From NCBI GenBank assembly GCA_964036045.1, contig OZ038385.1, forward strand, positions 19,930,720 through 19,994,719: a DNA stretch of 64,000 nt. Direction: 5' to 3'. Made by a program: the position numbers and the translations under genes. The notes beneath the pieces are model-generated. The model did not search any database and was not told the DNA's origin. It worked only from the letters and a program-made list of their open reading frames with translations. This DNA comes from Eutreptiella sp. 'Long Island Sound 2002'. Its lineage: Eukaryota > Euglenozoa > Euglenophyceae > Eutreptiales > Eutreptiaceae. Below, piece by piece: positions 9,808 to 21,849 of this stretch (position 1 is its first letter; every line of letters begins with the position of its first letter).

Positions 9808-12541
9808 ATACCCTGTGCGTCCCATGCGGCCACGTAGGAGCAATCTTTGTATGGGACCCTATGTCAAGAATCCTTTACAGTTGCAATGTGCTTCCGGACC
9901 ACCCATGCCAAAATCAACCTTTTTTTGGAAATGTCAACAGATTTTGTGTGCGTTGGGTCCATGAGTCCTTCACCGTGCGCCGTAGAGTGCTTTAAGTTTC
10001 ACATTATACATCAAGGATGGTGAAAAGTTGATTTACTTCAATACACCGTCTTGTTTTCGCCAAAAAGACCTCCATTTTTGCAGCCCATCTTCTGTGCTCC
10101 CCCAGCAAACGCTAGCATTTTCCAACATAAAAAGAAACACAATTTTTTTGCACGGTAAAATGTTTCGTCCTTGTAACCAATATATCTCGCTCCCTATCCA
10201 AAAGTGCTTTTACCAACAATCCAAAGGTTTGCTTATAGCTTTGTTTGGGTATTCTATGCTCATCTTTGCAACTTTTCTATCCCAAACACTTGATAAACAT
10301 AATCTGACAATCACGACGCAGGCGCTGGACTTTCGATATCATACATTTCCCCGTTCGTATGCCTGTTCATACCCTCAAACACTGCACAATCGGAAATGGC
10401 TTCTTTTTTGTAAGTTCTACATCGAAAAACAGAGCCCTTCATCAAACAAAACTCTGCATTTAAATGCTGCCATCGCACGCCCGCTCTCGCCGCTGCGGGC
10501 AGCACCAGCTGGGCATGTACCCATCACAGTTTGCATACTTTGGCTTTTTGATTCTTGCACATTGTATGGAACATTGCACTCTAGGTTGTAGTTTTCGAAT
10601 AAACACCTGACAGTCAGAGCACCCCGCAAGTCATCAACAAATGGTGGTCCATAGGAAAGTGCAAGGGAACTCACCACATTAACGGAGCGTAATAGGTAGG
10701 GCTCGGAACGGGTTTTACCAAATAATGTTAACATTAATTGAAAAAACCGGTTATCGGCAATAATCAGAGGTTGTTTTCAAAACCATTCGCAGAAGCGTTT
10801 ACTTTTAAACCGATTTAAACCAGTTACTCAGAATGGTTCTATTTGGCAGAACATTTTGTTCATTTTTTGCACGAAAAGAAGGCTTGGGTAGCAAGAAAGG
10901 AGGGTCGATGGCGAATTTCAATTTCCCAGGTAGTTTAGAGCAATGTGCTTTGACTTGTATGGGCCTTTTTTTTACCCATGGCAAAGTTTTGGTGGGTGGG
11001 GGAAATAATTGGAAAAAATTGTGATTTTGAAAACCATTAATCAGCAAAACCGGTTGTTTTTTATAAAGATAATCGCTCAAAACAGGTGATCTTCCAAACT
11101 ACAAGATTCCAAACCTTAGTGAAGGTAACAAAGCACGAGTTGTGCGCGTTTACAGAATGTGAGATTGGGTCAACAGTTTTCATTATGTGACTGTCTGAGT
11201 ATCTATTCTTTTTCGGCGTACTGCAATCTTGCAACAATACCAACTCCGAACCCCAAATGTGAGCATGATAACCCAATCTCAGAGTACAAACACCAAAATC
11301 ATTGAACTCTTTAGAAATCTCAACGATTGTGTGACGTTGCAGTACATCTGATAAAAACAGTGCGTACATGTGTAAAAACGCAATGAAAACTCTTGCTTCC
11401 TTCTAACATTCTGTAAATCTGTGCGACTCGTGCTTTGCTACCTGTCGTGTTCAGTGCATGTGCTTAGTTCCATTAAAAAAAACCTCATTGACGGTGCATC
11501 TAATACGCTCTGTGCTAGCAATAAGCATATGCATAGGTTCTGATTAAACAACTCATCGCAGTAGAGTTTAAATTATTCGTAAAGGAATAATGGGGATGAG
11601 AATGAAGAAAAGACCTCCCTGTAAGGAGCAAACGTGCACCTGGGGTAGCCCACTACTGTTCTTGGTGGCGCAAAGGGTTTTTGTCATATGCTTGTGCTTG
11701 GGTGCATATTAATACCATTTTTCCTTGTTTTGCACTTGAAAATAAATTTTTTTTAATGTGTTCTATTGCAATTGATCCTATTGGCACATGCAAGGCACAA
11801 GCAACAACAAGGCGACGAAGATCCTGACAAACATTGAGCGGGACCAATTGGCTGGTCCAGTAATACATGTTCACATGCCTAAGTAAAAAGAAACCTAATG
11901 GAACATTAAACTCACTTGAAAAAGGCAATAAAACCTATATTTTATCAACTTTCTGATTAGTCTAACTTGTCACAGGCCCTGTCAATGTTACGTAACTGAC
12001 TGTCGGCGACAAAAGACGGCGACAGTCGCAAGAGGCCATCTCTTAGGCGGCCGAAACAGGTACACTTTTGTACCGGGATGTCTACAAATTTGGTATAGGT
12101 AACTTGCCCGATTTGCCTACTTCTTTTAACCAAAGAAATTTGACTACGCAGTTTTTTTGCCCAATTACCCACAAAAATGCATGATTTACCTCCAAAAAAG
12201 CCCACACAACTTTTGCCATTTTACCCACTTTTCTGTGAAATGCGCCATATGTTTGGGGTCTTTCCACTATAAAACCTTGCTTTTTGGTGGTGTCCTCTCG
12301 TTTCTTCTTTTTCGCACCCTTAAGAAATCCAAGTTTTACGCCGGAGCTTGCCGAAATGATGTCAAAGTATAACATTCTCTTATTCGTATTGGGAGGCCTC
12401 GCAATGCGAGACATGCAGCAAGGTAATTCCTATCAATTACACAAACCTTTCGGTCACACCGAAACAAGCAAAAAGATAATACAGACTATCGATATGTTGT
12501 GTGCGTCGACACGTGAGGCTTTCAGAATGCGAGGCCTCGCA

Positions 12542-12573
<32 letters not shown>
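9808..12573. other. AT-rich spacer between elements 1 and 2, no convincing gene
   Basis: This is about 2.8 kb of AT-rich DNA with many homopolymer runs. The longest ORF (10028-10591, plus, 187 codons) has low-complexity composition and no recognisable motif. An imperfect inverted repeat of about 40 bp bounds 10741-11063 and might mark a small MITE-like element. A 12-bp perfect palindrome, GCGAGGCCTCGC, lies near 12528-12539. The spacer ends in the TA repeat into which element 2 inserted. Confidence 0.6.
12541..12573. repeat. (TA)n microsatellite, insertion site of element 2
   Basis: This is an alternating AT/TA tract of about 33 bp that abuts LTR 2. Because the last four bases (atat) recur directly after LTR 3 (29593-29596), the tract supplied the target duplication of element 2. 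Confidence 0.85.
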
Positions 12574-15518
12574 TGACGCGTTCCCGTGGGGGGCCGGCCA
12601 CGGGACGCTGCGGTGACACGCACAGGTGAGCAGGCAGGCAAGGCACTACGCTCACAAGGGCATCAATACGCCTGTGTCATGTGACAAAGCGTTTCAGAAT
12701 CCTTGCCACTCTGCAAAGAGGGAACGAAAGTATGTACAGCAACACATCAGGATATGTACACATGGGGTTAAGACTGGACTGGGGTAAGGGCATCACAGGA
12801 CCATAGACACTCAGTCCCAACCCATATCCCAATCCAAGGTCCGACCCTCTCAGTGGCTGATGGGGGCGGGGGCTCAAACACAACCCATGCCCTGCTCAGT
12901 CCGGACCCTGAAACCCTGCCAATAGGGGGGGTGTCCCGCCCAGCCACAGGTGAGTTCCTGAGAACCGAGGGGTCCAAGGCCAACCGACAGTGGCTCCCTA
13001 TGCTCCCTTAATGGCAGGTCCCAACTCCACTCTGAGCCAGAGATATGGCCCCGCCATTATCACCCAGGAGTTGGTAGCTGAAAATGGGCTGTTTCAGCCC
13101 AAACTGAAATTAACTTGAAAAACTCCAAAATTGACCCCTCGTCCGGACCCGCCAGAGGTAGGGACGAGGCAACTGACCCTATGCCCTTCGAGTATGAACT
13201 CCCTGGAGCCCTCACCCAACCTGGTTCCCTCTGAGGTCCCGGCATCAGGGCAACACGGATGAGTCAAGTGGGGTCATGATGCCAAAATCACCAAAATTGG
13301 CGTCATTCCCACGCGTGGCTCGCTCGGCCAAGGTAAGGCCAATGGCTCACAGGGTAGGAGGCAGGACCTAGGACTCATATCTGAGTGTACAACTTGAATT
13401 TAGGTCCGGGCTCCCTATGGGCTTAGAGAAATGGGGCCGCCAATTGACCACACGAAAGGGGGAAATTGGGGTCCCAAAATTGGGTCATTTTGGCTGCTTG
13501 AAATGAGCCAAAATTCGGTGTGCTCCCAATAGTATATCTCCACGCCGGCTTGGAGATCGGATCCGCCATTCCATACGCGATCCACCAGGAGTCCAACAGA
13601 GACTCCCATGCCCTTGGCTCACAAAGATCTCCATGCTACTTGGCGTGGTGACGATCCCAATTGGGTCCACAAATGTCAAAATTGCAAAATTGCCCATACT
13701 CAATTTGGCCTAGCGCCTTAACGAGGGCGGCTCCGCTTCGCCCACGTGGTGTGTGGACCATGGGGACCATTACCCATAACACCCATGTCATATACGGTCC
13801 ATTGGTCCATGCGTCCGGCGTGCACGAGGGTTAGAACATGGTGCACGGCGGGCAGCGAAAGTGGAAAATTGCTCAAAATGGCCAAAAATGCGCACACTCA
13901 TGGTTAAGGCAAATGAGGCACATGCCCGACTTGGACCGGAGTGTGCCATAGGATTGGTATCAAGTCATGTTGGTCCAACATATCTTTTGGGCGTCGCCCA
14001 ACTCCTCCGATATTGGGAATGGCAGGGTCGCCAAGTGAGTCCATGATTTGGGATAGTCCCAAATCGCCAACATGGCGGCCACGGTATGCCAAGCCTAAGA
14101 GGAGTTATTCGCCTGGTCCAAGATATGTTGGGCACCGAAGTATGTACCCTCATATCATACTTGGGTCATGGTGTCAATTGAGCGCAACGTTGAGATACAA
14201 GGTCGCCACTTGACATCATGACGGGCCAAAACCGGCAAAATTGGCACAAAGACACCCAAAAGTGCCTTGAAAGACACACAATTATATTATAATATCTTTG
14301 GCTTGGATCGTGCAATTGACTCATCCTTCTAAACACAATGACTTGACACCAATGACCTTCGATCCCACCTATGTGCTCCACTTGGGGCGCCTTGAAAGGT
14401 CACGAGCGCTACTTCCCAAGTGGGCACATGAAAATATGGAAAATTGTAAAACACACACCTTGCTCCCAACGCATCGCTTCGGGATCACTACACAAGCTTC
14501 CATTCACGAAGGTTAGGCTTGCAATTGATCGTAGGGAGTATGGAGAAGGGGCTTGCACAATATGAGGTCCATTGGCGGGCTTGGCTTGGAGTAATGGACC
14601 CGCCAAATGGGCACGCAACACAACACATGGCACATACCACATATTGCCCAAAAAGGTAGCTCCCACCACGATATGTCATGCCCCTCCAAGGGCAAAACTT
14701 TGTGTCAATCGCTCATAGGAACTCAAGGAGAGTTCCTATGCAACACCAACACTTGGGCGCTACACTCGAAAGTTATCTTAACGCACGCAATGTCATGGCC
14801 AAAGAGTTATAACGCAAACTCTACCCTCTTGACCATGATCCATTACACTAGCGCGCACGTGTGGAAACGCAAGGCATATAAGTCTTCCCAAATTACGTCG
14901 GGAGTATTGTGAATACATCCCACGTTTCCTTATTGTCATTCCTCGCAAGCGGCACGAGATATGACCCTTACAAGTGGCCTCACGAATCAACTTTGTTTTG
15001 CCCGTATCTCTAAGACAAATGGAGGGCAAGATAAAAGGAAGGTTGATGCGTGCATAGGGAAGCAGGTAGGTCCACTCGAAGGAGGTCAAATCAAGTGCGG
15101 GGATGTCGAAGTCGAAAATCCGATTTCGACATCCTGAAAAATTCGGATTAAGGTTGCGAGTATTAATTATGAAAATTGCGGAAGCGTCCATGCAGTTCCT
15201 GAAGGCTTTGGAGCCTTCGTGACGGATTGCGTTAAAATTTCCATTATAAACAGTTAAACTGGCGGTTACGGTAAAGTCGCGATCCAACCGCCAGCAGTCA
15301 AAACAGTGAGTATCAGAACGGAAGCGTAAATATTGACGGAAACAATATGAAAATAAAACCCTGTTGATTCCTGATATTCTGATACACAAATCTCCGCTGG
15401 CGGTGCATCGGTTGCCAATGCGGGGCTTCACGGCACGGAACACGCCGTACATGGGGTTAGTGGACCGGAGACCGGTTGTATGCCGTAACCTGGCCATGGG
15501 GTTTTGGGTACCGCTTCA
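12574..15518 (-). repeat. LTR 2 (sense 3' LTR of element 2)
   Basis: This is a 2945-bp LTR, TG...CA, the same length as its partner LTR 3. The self-primer 11-mer is at 12686-12696. It directly abuts the polypurine tract on its right side, which identifies it as the sense 3' LTR. Confidence 0.95.
14793..15497 (-). CDS. Hypothetical LTR-encoded ORF, 234 codons (LTR 2)
   Basis: This is the equivalent of the ORF in LTR 1, with the same ATG and length and scattered amino-acid differences (for example Cys for Gly in the early Asp-Leu-Gly-Ile segment). It sits in the 3' LTR, the only LTR position where the ORF would be inside the genomic RNA. No homology is recognised, so function is unknown. Confidence 0.35.
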   Translation of the reverse strand: MARLRHTTGLRSTNPMYGVFRAVKPRIGNRCTASGDLCIRISGINRVLFSYCFRQYLRFRSDTHCFDCWRLDRDFTVTASLTVYNGNFNAIRHEGSKAFRNCMDASAIFIINTRNLNPNFSGCRNRIFDFDIPALDLTSFEWTYLLPYARINLPFILPSICLRDTGKTKLIREATCKGHISCRLRGMTIRKRGMYSQYSRRNLGRLICLAFPHVRASVMDHGQEGRVCVITLWP

Positions 15519-15529
15519 CCCCCCTCCTT
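15519..15529 (-). promoter_or_regulatory. Polypurine tract of element 2
   Basis: The sense sequence AAGGAGGGGGG lies immediately before the 3' LTR. This is the usual place and composition for the plus-strand DNA primer of LTR retrotransposons. Element 3 has the same tract at 33753-33763. Confidence 0.85.
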
Positions 15530-16988
15530 AGAGCAAACCCTGGGGGGGGCTCGATAACACTCAAGCATGGCAGCGGGTACCCAGGACCCTCGTCTAAAGG
15601 GGGGGGGTCGTCACATCCTCACTTCAGTAAGTCACAGTAAGATAGGTATGCTTTTGTATAAACTTGTAGCACATGTATAGTATCAAGTATCAAGTCCCGG
15701 GTCCTGGCGGCGATTGTTCGGCATCCAAAGGACCCGTTAACCCATACCAGGCGCACCGGGTGCCGGCTGCTACGGTCACCACCACAGTGGCAGTGGCATA
15801 CACGGCCAACATAGGCGACACACGACGACCGAGGTGGTCCCACAAGTCGAGAGCGACCACAAAGATCCATCAGGCTACCCCAAGCTTCCCAAGGCCCGCC
15901 GACTGGGGAGAGTCCCCACGGGTCCTTCCTCGGGCGCACCATGTCCATATCCATACGACGCGAGTCCAGAGTGCCATAGTCGAACTCCTTAAGAACCCCT
16001 GATCTTAAGGGAACTCCTCCTGAAGGGATCGGGCATCAAGGCCGTCTTTTCCCTCGCCCTACTGCCACGAAGGCCATACATGAGGGAGTCCTCATGCAGT
16101 GTGGGCGGAGGCGTCGACTCCTCAAACCACCAGTTTCCCAGGCAGACTGACCGAGGTCAGGAGCACCGGAGGCCGCCATCCGAATGCAAGTGCGTCTGCG
16201 AATCGGTAGGCTCACACTGGGACTGACAGTGGCGGACCGCTGGGAGTGTAGTCAGGCAACTGGGCTTACCGCCTGGCGCCATCAGGATCTCCACACATCA
16301 CAGCGAATAGGGCAACACGGTATCACGAGCACTCAAACAGTAGAATCTGTAATCAAGTACTGGTCCAGGCTGGACCAGGCTGTAAGAACATGTACACGGC
16401 GACTCAAGGCGCCTCTGTATCCCGATTCGTGGCGAAAAACAGTCCATCCCTCAGCGGTGGGCTGATGACACTTAACATACAGATGCACATATCCTGGAGG
16501 GCAGAAAAACAAGCAATAATCTGGGTAAATAGGCGTGTAAACACGCTCTGGACAGAGCGCCAAACCACGCCACGGTCAGGATAAGGCAATGCAGGAGGGT
16601 GGACAGGAAAACGCCTGAGTTCAGGCCATATATAGTCTCGAGACACACGTCGACTGGTCTGGATTCCGCAAATGCCATGGAACCAGACCACACACTCAAA
16701 ATCGCAATGCCGATGACAGCGGCATCCGTTGCGCAACGTCGTATGGGCTTTAAGGCCCCAAGAGCTCAGAAAAATGAAGGTCAGTCGCCCTACCTGGTTT
16801 CCCATGGATTCAGCAGGGGGGTGAGTGACGAATAGAATTGAAGAGAGGGGCCATCCTCCTCTGGATTCAGCAGGGGGGGGTATATGGCCACTCTGTCACC
16901 GAAAGATGGAAGAGAGCAAGCAAGCAAGGGACGATTCGTCGGCCTCACAAGCGCTCAAGACGCATCAGGGGAGAGCTCAGGGCGCTGA
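15530..16988 (-). other. Element 2 long 3' untranslated region
   Basis: About 1.46 kb lies between the pol stop and the polypurine tract. No sense ORF with recognisable content is present. Two G-rich runs near 16810 and 16870 (plus strand), each after GGATTCAGCA, form a short direct repeat. The region is shared with element 3 (33764-35219) but with more indels than the coding part, as expected for non-coding sequence. Confidence 0.6.
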
Positions 16989-19900
16989 TCAGGCACCCCT
17001 GGCTGCAATCGCCCGGGTGAGTGCTGCCAAGTCCGAAACGTGGATCTTGGTCTTGTGCTTGCGGATGTACTCCATGAAGGGAGTATTGACCCGCGGCACA
17101 AACGAGGAGACGGGTTCCCAGGTGTCGTGGGACGGCCCATAGCCTCGCCAACGAACCTTGAACTCCAGACCTCCGGGTGCCGAGGCCTTCGGACGCTGAG
17201 CCAGGATCTTCTCGACAGTATAGTCGTCCTGCTCAGCATAGTCGTCGTCCGAATCGGCCTCATGTTTGGCGTAGTCCAGGGACACATGTCGGCCACGGAG
17301 GTCGGGTTCCCGCACACGGAGTTGACTCTCGTGGCGCTCCCGGCACTGTCCGTGACCCACCTTGATGCGGTAGGTGTCCTCACCAATCCTGCGGACCACC
17401 TCGCCGGGTGTGAACCAGGTCTTGGTGCGGTGGGTGCCCAGGGGGCGGGGTCTGATCACCCACACCGGGTCTCCCACCCTGAACTTCTGCGCTGTCGAGC
17501 TCGGGGCGGACTTCTGACGCTCAGCATGCTCCTTCTCAAGCTGCTGGCGGATGTCCCGCGCCGTTTGCTCTTGCCGCGCGAAGAACTCCTTGGCATCCAT
17601 AGCCATGCCATCACCAGACAAGGGAAGTCCCCTACCCAGGGGGTCCCTGCCAAACAGAATCTGGTGAGGGGACAAACCGCCCGGAGTGGGGGTGTCATGA
17701 TGGGCCTTCAGAGCAGGCCACATCTCCTCGAACCAGTTCCGCCGTGGATTGGTGATGTGGATCTTGCGCAGCTTCTCGAACAGCTGCCGTCCAGCCACTT
17801 CAGCACGGCCGTTAGACCGGCTGAGATAGGCGACGCTCTTGGCATGACGTATCCCCATGAGGGAACACATAGCCTTGAACCAGCCACCAGTAAACTGGGG
17901 CCCTCGGTCACTGCAAATGGTGCGGGGGATGTCAAAGACGGTCAGCCAATGACGAATCATCATGACTGCCACTTCCTTGGCAAGCAACCCCTTTTTGCGT
18001 GCCGGAACAGCTACAACGTAGCCGCTGTGGCGGTCCACACAGAGAACCACACAGTCAAAGGTCTCCTTGCCAATGTGCACTTCGGGCATGGAGAAGACGT
18101 CCATGGCCACGCTCTCCATGGGCTGGTCAGGAACCGGGGTCCATTGGGGTTCGCCCTTGACGTTCCGGTTATCGGGATTGCAGGCCTGGCAGACCGAGCA
18201 ACCCTTCCTGAACTTCTTGATGGCGGTGTAGAGAACGATATGGTCGATCTCGAACCGACGCTGCATGTCAAGGGCTTGCTTCTTGACCCCTGGGTGCAGC
18301 ATGTGGTGGTGCCAAGCTTCACAAAGCTCGAGCACCCGGGACTCCGGTACTAGCAGCTTACCATTCCGGTAGAGCTTGCCATCTTCCTCAGTCAGCCCCT
18401 TTGGCCACTTCTGCCCGTCATCAGGGTCGGTCACAGCCCTATACTCGGCCGCAAAGGCCTCAGACTTGGCGTAATCGTCGGTCCAGTCGTCCTGGAGGCA
18501 AGACTCCGGGAAGAGGTGCTTGTCGGACTCGGCTCCCTCAGGGGCGAGTACTTTGACCGCTCTGCTCACCCTCGTTGCGAGGGGGGCATCCGCGGCCATG
18601 ACGACAAAGCATTTAGCCCCCTCCTCCTCCATCAGGCGCTCCATTTCAATGATCCTCTTGGCTTCAGCGGTCTCAGCCTCATCGCCATTGGCAGAGATAT
18701 CCTGCATGCCCTTGCTGGCGGGATAGGCCCACCTACTGAGACAGTCCGCCACGGTGTTATCCTTTCCAGGAATAGAAACAACCGTAAGGTCGAACTTGGC
18801 CAAGGTCTCGTGCCATCTTGCCCGTCGGGAGGCGGGACCTGAGGGGGTGTCCACGTGCTCCTTGTGCCACGACTGCAGACTCTGATGGTCGGTGCAGACG
18901 GTGACGGGATGGAGGGCTATGTACCCAGCCCATTTCCTGAGAGCCATGACGATGGCATACGCCTCCTTTTCACGGGGCGTCCACGTCCGTCTCTGGCCTT
19001 CCGCCAGGACTCGGCTCCAGAGGGCCACGGGCACGTGCCTCCCGTCGTCAAGCACTTGCTCCAACACAGCCCCAATGGCGTAGTCCGAAGCGTCGGTGCG
19101 CAGGACGAACCCTCGGTCGGGATCCACGAGGTGCAGACCCACTGCGGATAGCAGCGCCTGCTTCATCCCCTCAAAGGCACGGTCGGACTCTTCAGTCCAG
19201 ACCAGAGCCTTCTTGGACCCCTTCTTGGTCTCCTCTCGGTTGCCCTTGAGCATGGTCGTCATGGGGGCTGCATACTCGGCATACATCTTGATATACCCCG
19301 AGTAGTAGTTGCAGAACCCCAGATACGCCCGTAGCTCAGAGACCGTTTTGGGCTTTTCCCAGTGCTCAATCGCAGCCACCTTGCCAGGTATGGGCTTTCG
19401 CTGCCCGTTCCCGACCACGTGGCCGGCGAAGACCACCTCGCTTACCGCAATGGTGGCCTTGTCACTGCTGCCCGTGAGTTTGTGCCGAACCAGAAGGTCC
19501 AGCACTCGAGTGACGTCCCTCTCGTGTGCCTCCAGGAGCTCCTCGTAGCTCATGCTGGGGTCCCCGGACGCGATGATGACGTCGTCCACGAAGGGGTCCG
19601 CACAGTCGCACACCGGCTCAAGCAGGTTCTCCAGCATCCGCTGAAAAGCCGCATTGCCGTTGGTAACGCCCATGGGCATCACCTTCCACTGGAGAGGTCC
19701 AAGTGGGGTGCTCATGGCTGTGCAGGCACGGGACTCCTCGGCGAGAGGCATCTGATGATAACCATGTTTCAGGTCAATCACCGTGAAGATCCTCCGCCGG
19801 TGTTGTTTTTGCAGCATATCCTCAATGAGGGGCAGCGTATAGCTGTCGTGCTGCGTTTGGGCGTTCAGGCCGCGGTAGTCGACCACGAGCCGCCACTCAC

Positions 19901-21849
19901 CGGCAACCTTCTTGGGGACGACGAAGCAAGGAGAGGCCCACTCGGAGTGGCACGGCTCAAGCCAGCCTCTCTGGATGAAGTCACGGAGGATCTTCCCCAT
20001 GGCATCCTTCCTCTCGCCCCTCAGGGCAAACTCCCGGTGGCGATACACACGGGGGTCCTGCTTCAGTCGTATCTTGGCCTCGCCATACGGTCCACGCACC
20101 GGTGGGGGGAACACAGGTTTTCCGCTGAAGAAGGTCTCGCCATACTTCTGCTTCAGCCTGGCCCTCAACGCCTGGATCTTGGGGCAGTCATCGGACTCCG
20201 CCTTGGCTTTTCCGGGCACTTGAACCACGGAGCTTACTTGAGGGGTAGCTACTCCGCTCGCTTTCGGCTCAGGTGGTCTTCCCAGGTGGCCCAAGGGGCC
20301 ATCCCTGGTCTTGCCTCGGAACAGATCGCCGTAGGTGGGTGGGTTACCGCCAGGCGGCTCGTCTTGGCTGGACATGTGATCCAGCACCCTCTGTACGAAG
20401 GTATTCCCGTCATAGGAACCGGAGACGATTGATTCCACTTCCCACCAGGCTTTGTCCTGGCCTTTGCCCTCACGCTGGTTTCCCCAGTCGTGAAAGGGCT
20501 GATCCATATACCCCTGAACCAGATCCCACTCCTCTTCAGTGAGGGGGTCTTCCGAATCCGATTCTTCGATGTCAACAGGGGGAACCGCAAAGCATTGCCG
20601 CCATGGCTCTGCTATGATGCGGTTGACACACACGAAGTCCGTGGTTTCGGCCTGATCAAGGCCCCCATCCACATAGTGGAATTCTGTTGGCCATCTCTGG
20701 GGCGGCATGGGCTGTCCCTTAGCGTCCTGATAGACACTCTCTCCAGCCGGTAGGACGACCTTGTTTAAGGTCATGTTGGTCAATGAGGCTACCCAATGTC
20801 GGGTACTTTCCTCCTCGGTGCATCCCATAGGAACAACCAGCACTGCCTTGGAGCGGTCCTTGCGAATCTTCGCTATCGCTCTTGGGATGTCCCAACGGGG
20901 GCAATGGATCCACATCAGTCCCTGATGCGGACCCCAGTGCTTCTTCCACGCGGAGTCCTGGGCGCTCCAGTACTTCTCACACACCCGCAGATGGGCGGAG
21001 GTTCCTGAAGAGAACGCATCCAGGGCCAGATCCGACGCTCCCAGGTCCGCGACCACTCGGTTCGCCACTTCCGGCCTTACGCCGTACTCCTGGTCTGCTG
21101 GCCCAGTGGGCTCAGTGTCCAGCGCGGCCACTTCGAGCTGATTGCGTTCGGGGTGGATCCATTGGCATTCCACATGGTGCTCAGGTGACGAAAGCCACGA
21201 GAGCTGGTTGTCCTGGTACAGGGTCATGGAAGCCTGGGCCGGGAGGACGCCGGAGTCCGTCCCCATCATGAAGTCGTACCCGACGATCATGTCCCAGTCC
21301 ATCTCGGTCGCCACCTTCAGCCTGACAGGTTTCCGACTGTCAGTCAGACACTCTGGTGGAAGTAGGCCAGCCTTGACCAAGCTGACTTGAGCTCCCGTGT
21401 CGACCAACACGTCGAAAACCTTTTCCACTTCCCCGCATAGGGCACGGACCTTAAGATGCAACTGCCGCTCGCGACCGACACGGCGCACGGCGTGCAAACT
21501 CAGGATCTCCGGCCGTTCCAGAAGCTCAACAAGCGACTGGTGCAGGTCGTGGACAATGGGCTCAGGCTGCCCATCTGCAGCATCCAGCTGCGGTCCGGGT
21601 GATCCTCCGATACTCTCGGAAAGATCGTGTAGTACATCAAACACATTCTTGGTCGCGAAGGACGGACGGGTGCAAGGGTTCGTGCCTTCACTTGCCCTCA
21701 CCCCGCCTCCGCGACTGGGCGCCGGACCGGGCCTTCCGCCCGCGGCAGTCCCCTTGTGCTTATCGACTCCCGACTGGGATGGTTCGGCGCTTCCCACGTC
21801 ACCATCCTGCGACCGCCCTAGCTGGGGCCCTTGGCTGCAAGGGGCTCCG
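16989..21849 (-). pseudogene. pol: Pol of element 2: protease (deleted), RT, RNase H, integrase, chromodomain
   Basis: This is one open frame through all pol domains. The order is DTGAQ protease, RT with FVDD active site, RNase H (TDASDYAIG), integrase HHCC zinc domain, D,D35E core (MDVFS; CSDRG; GRAEV) and a C-terminal chromodomain (YTVEKIL...WRGYG...DTWEP). All RT and integrase catalytic residues that I can locate are present. Two lesions are visible. About 41 codons are missing inside the protease, between LKVA and EMDWDM, which removes the flap region. One extra A just after the gag stop (about 21840) puts pol out of frame with gag. The chromodomain suggests targeting to modified chromatin, as known for chromoviruses. 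Confidence 0.88.

Noticed and set aside
10028-10591. Gene of 187 codons in the first spacer
   Set aside because: AT-rich, low-complexity translation with no motif and no support on either side.
17040-18353. Plus-strand ORF of 437 codons, repeated at 35286-36584
   Set aside because: It is the mirror of the integrase region of pol. The sense strand carries the HHCC and D,D35E motifs, so the antisense frame is a shadow.
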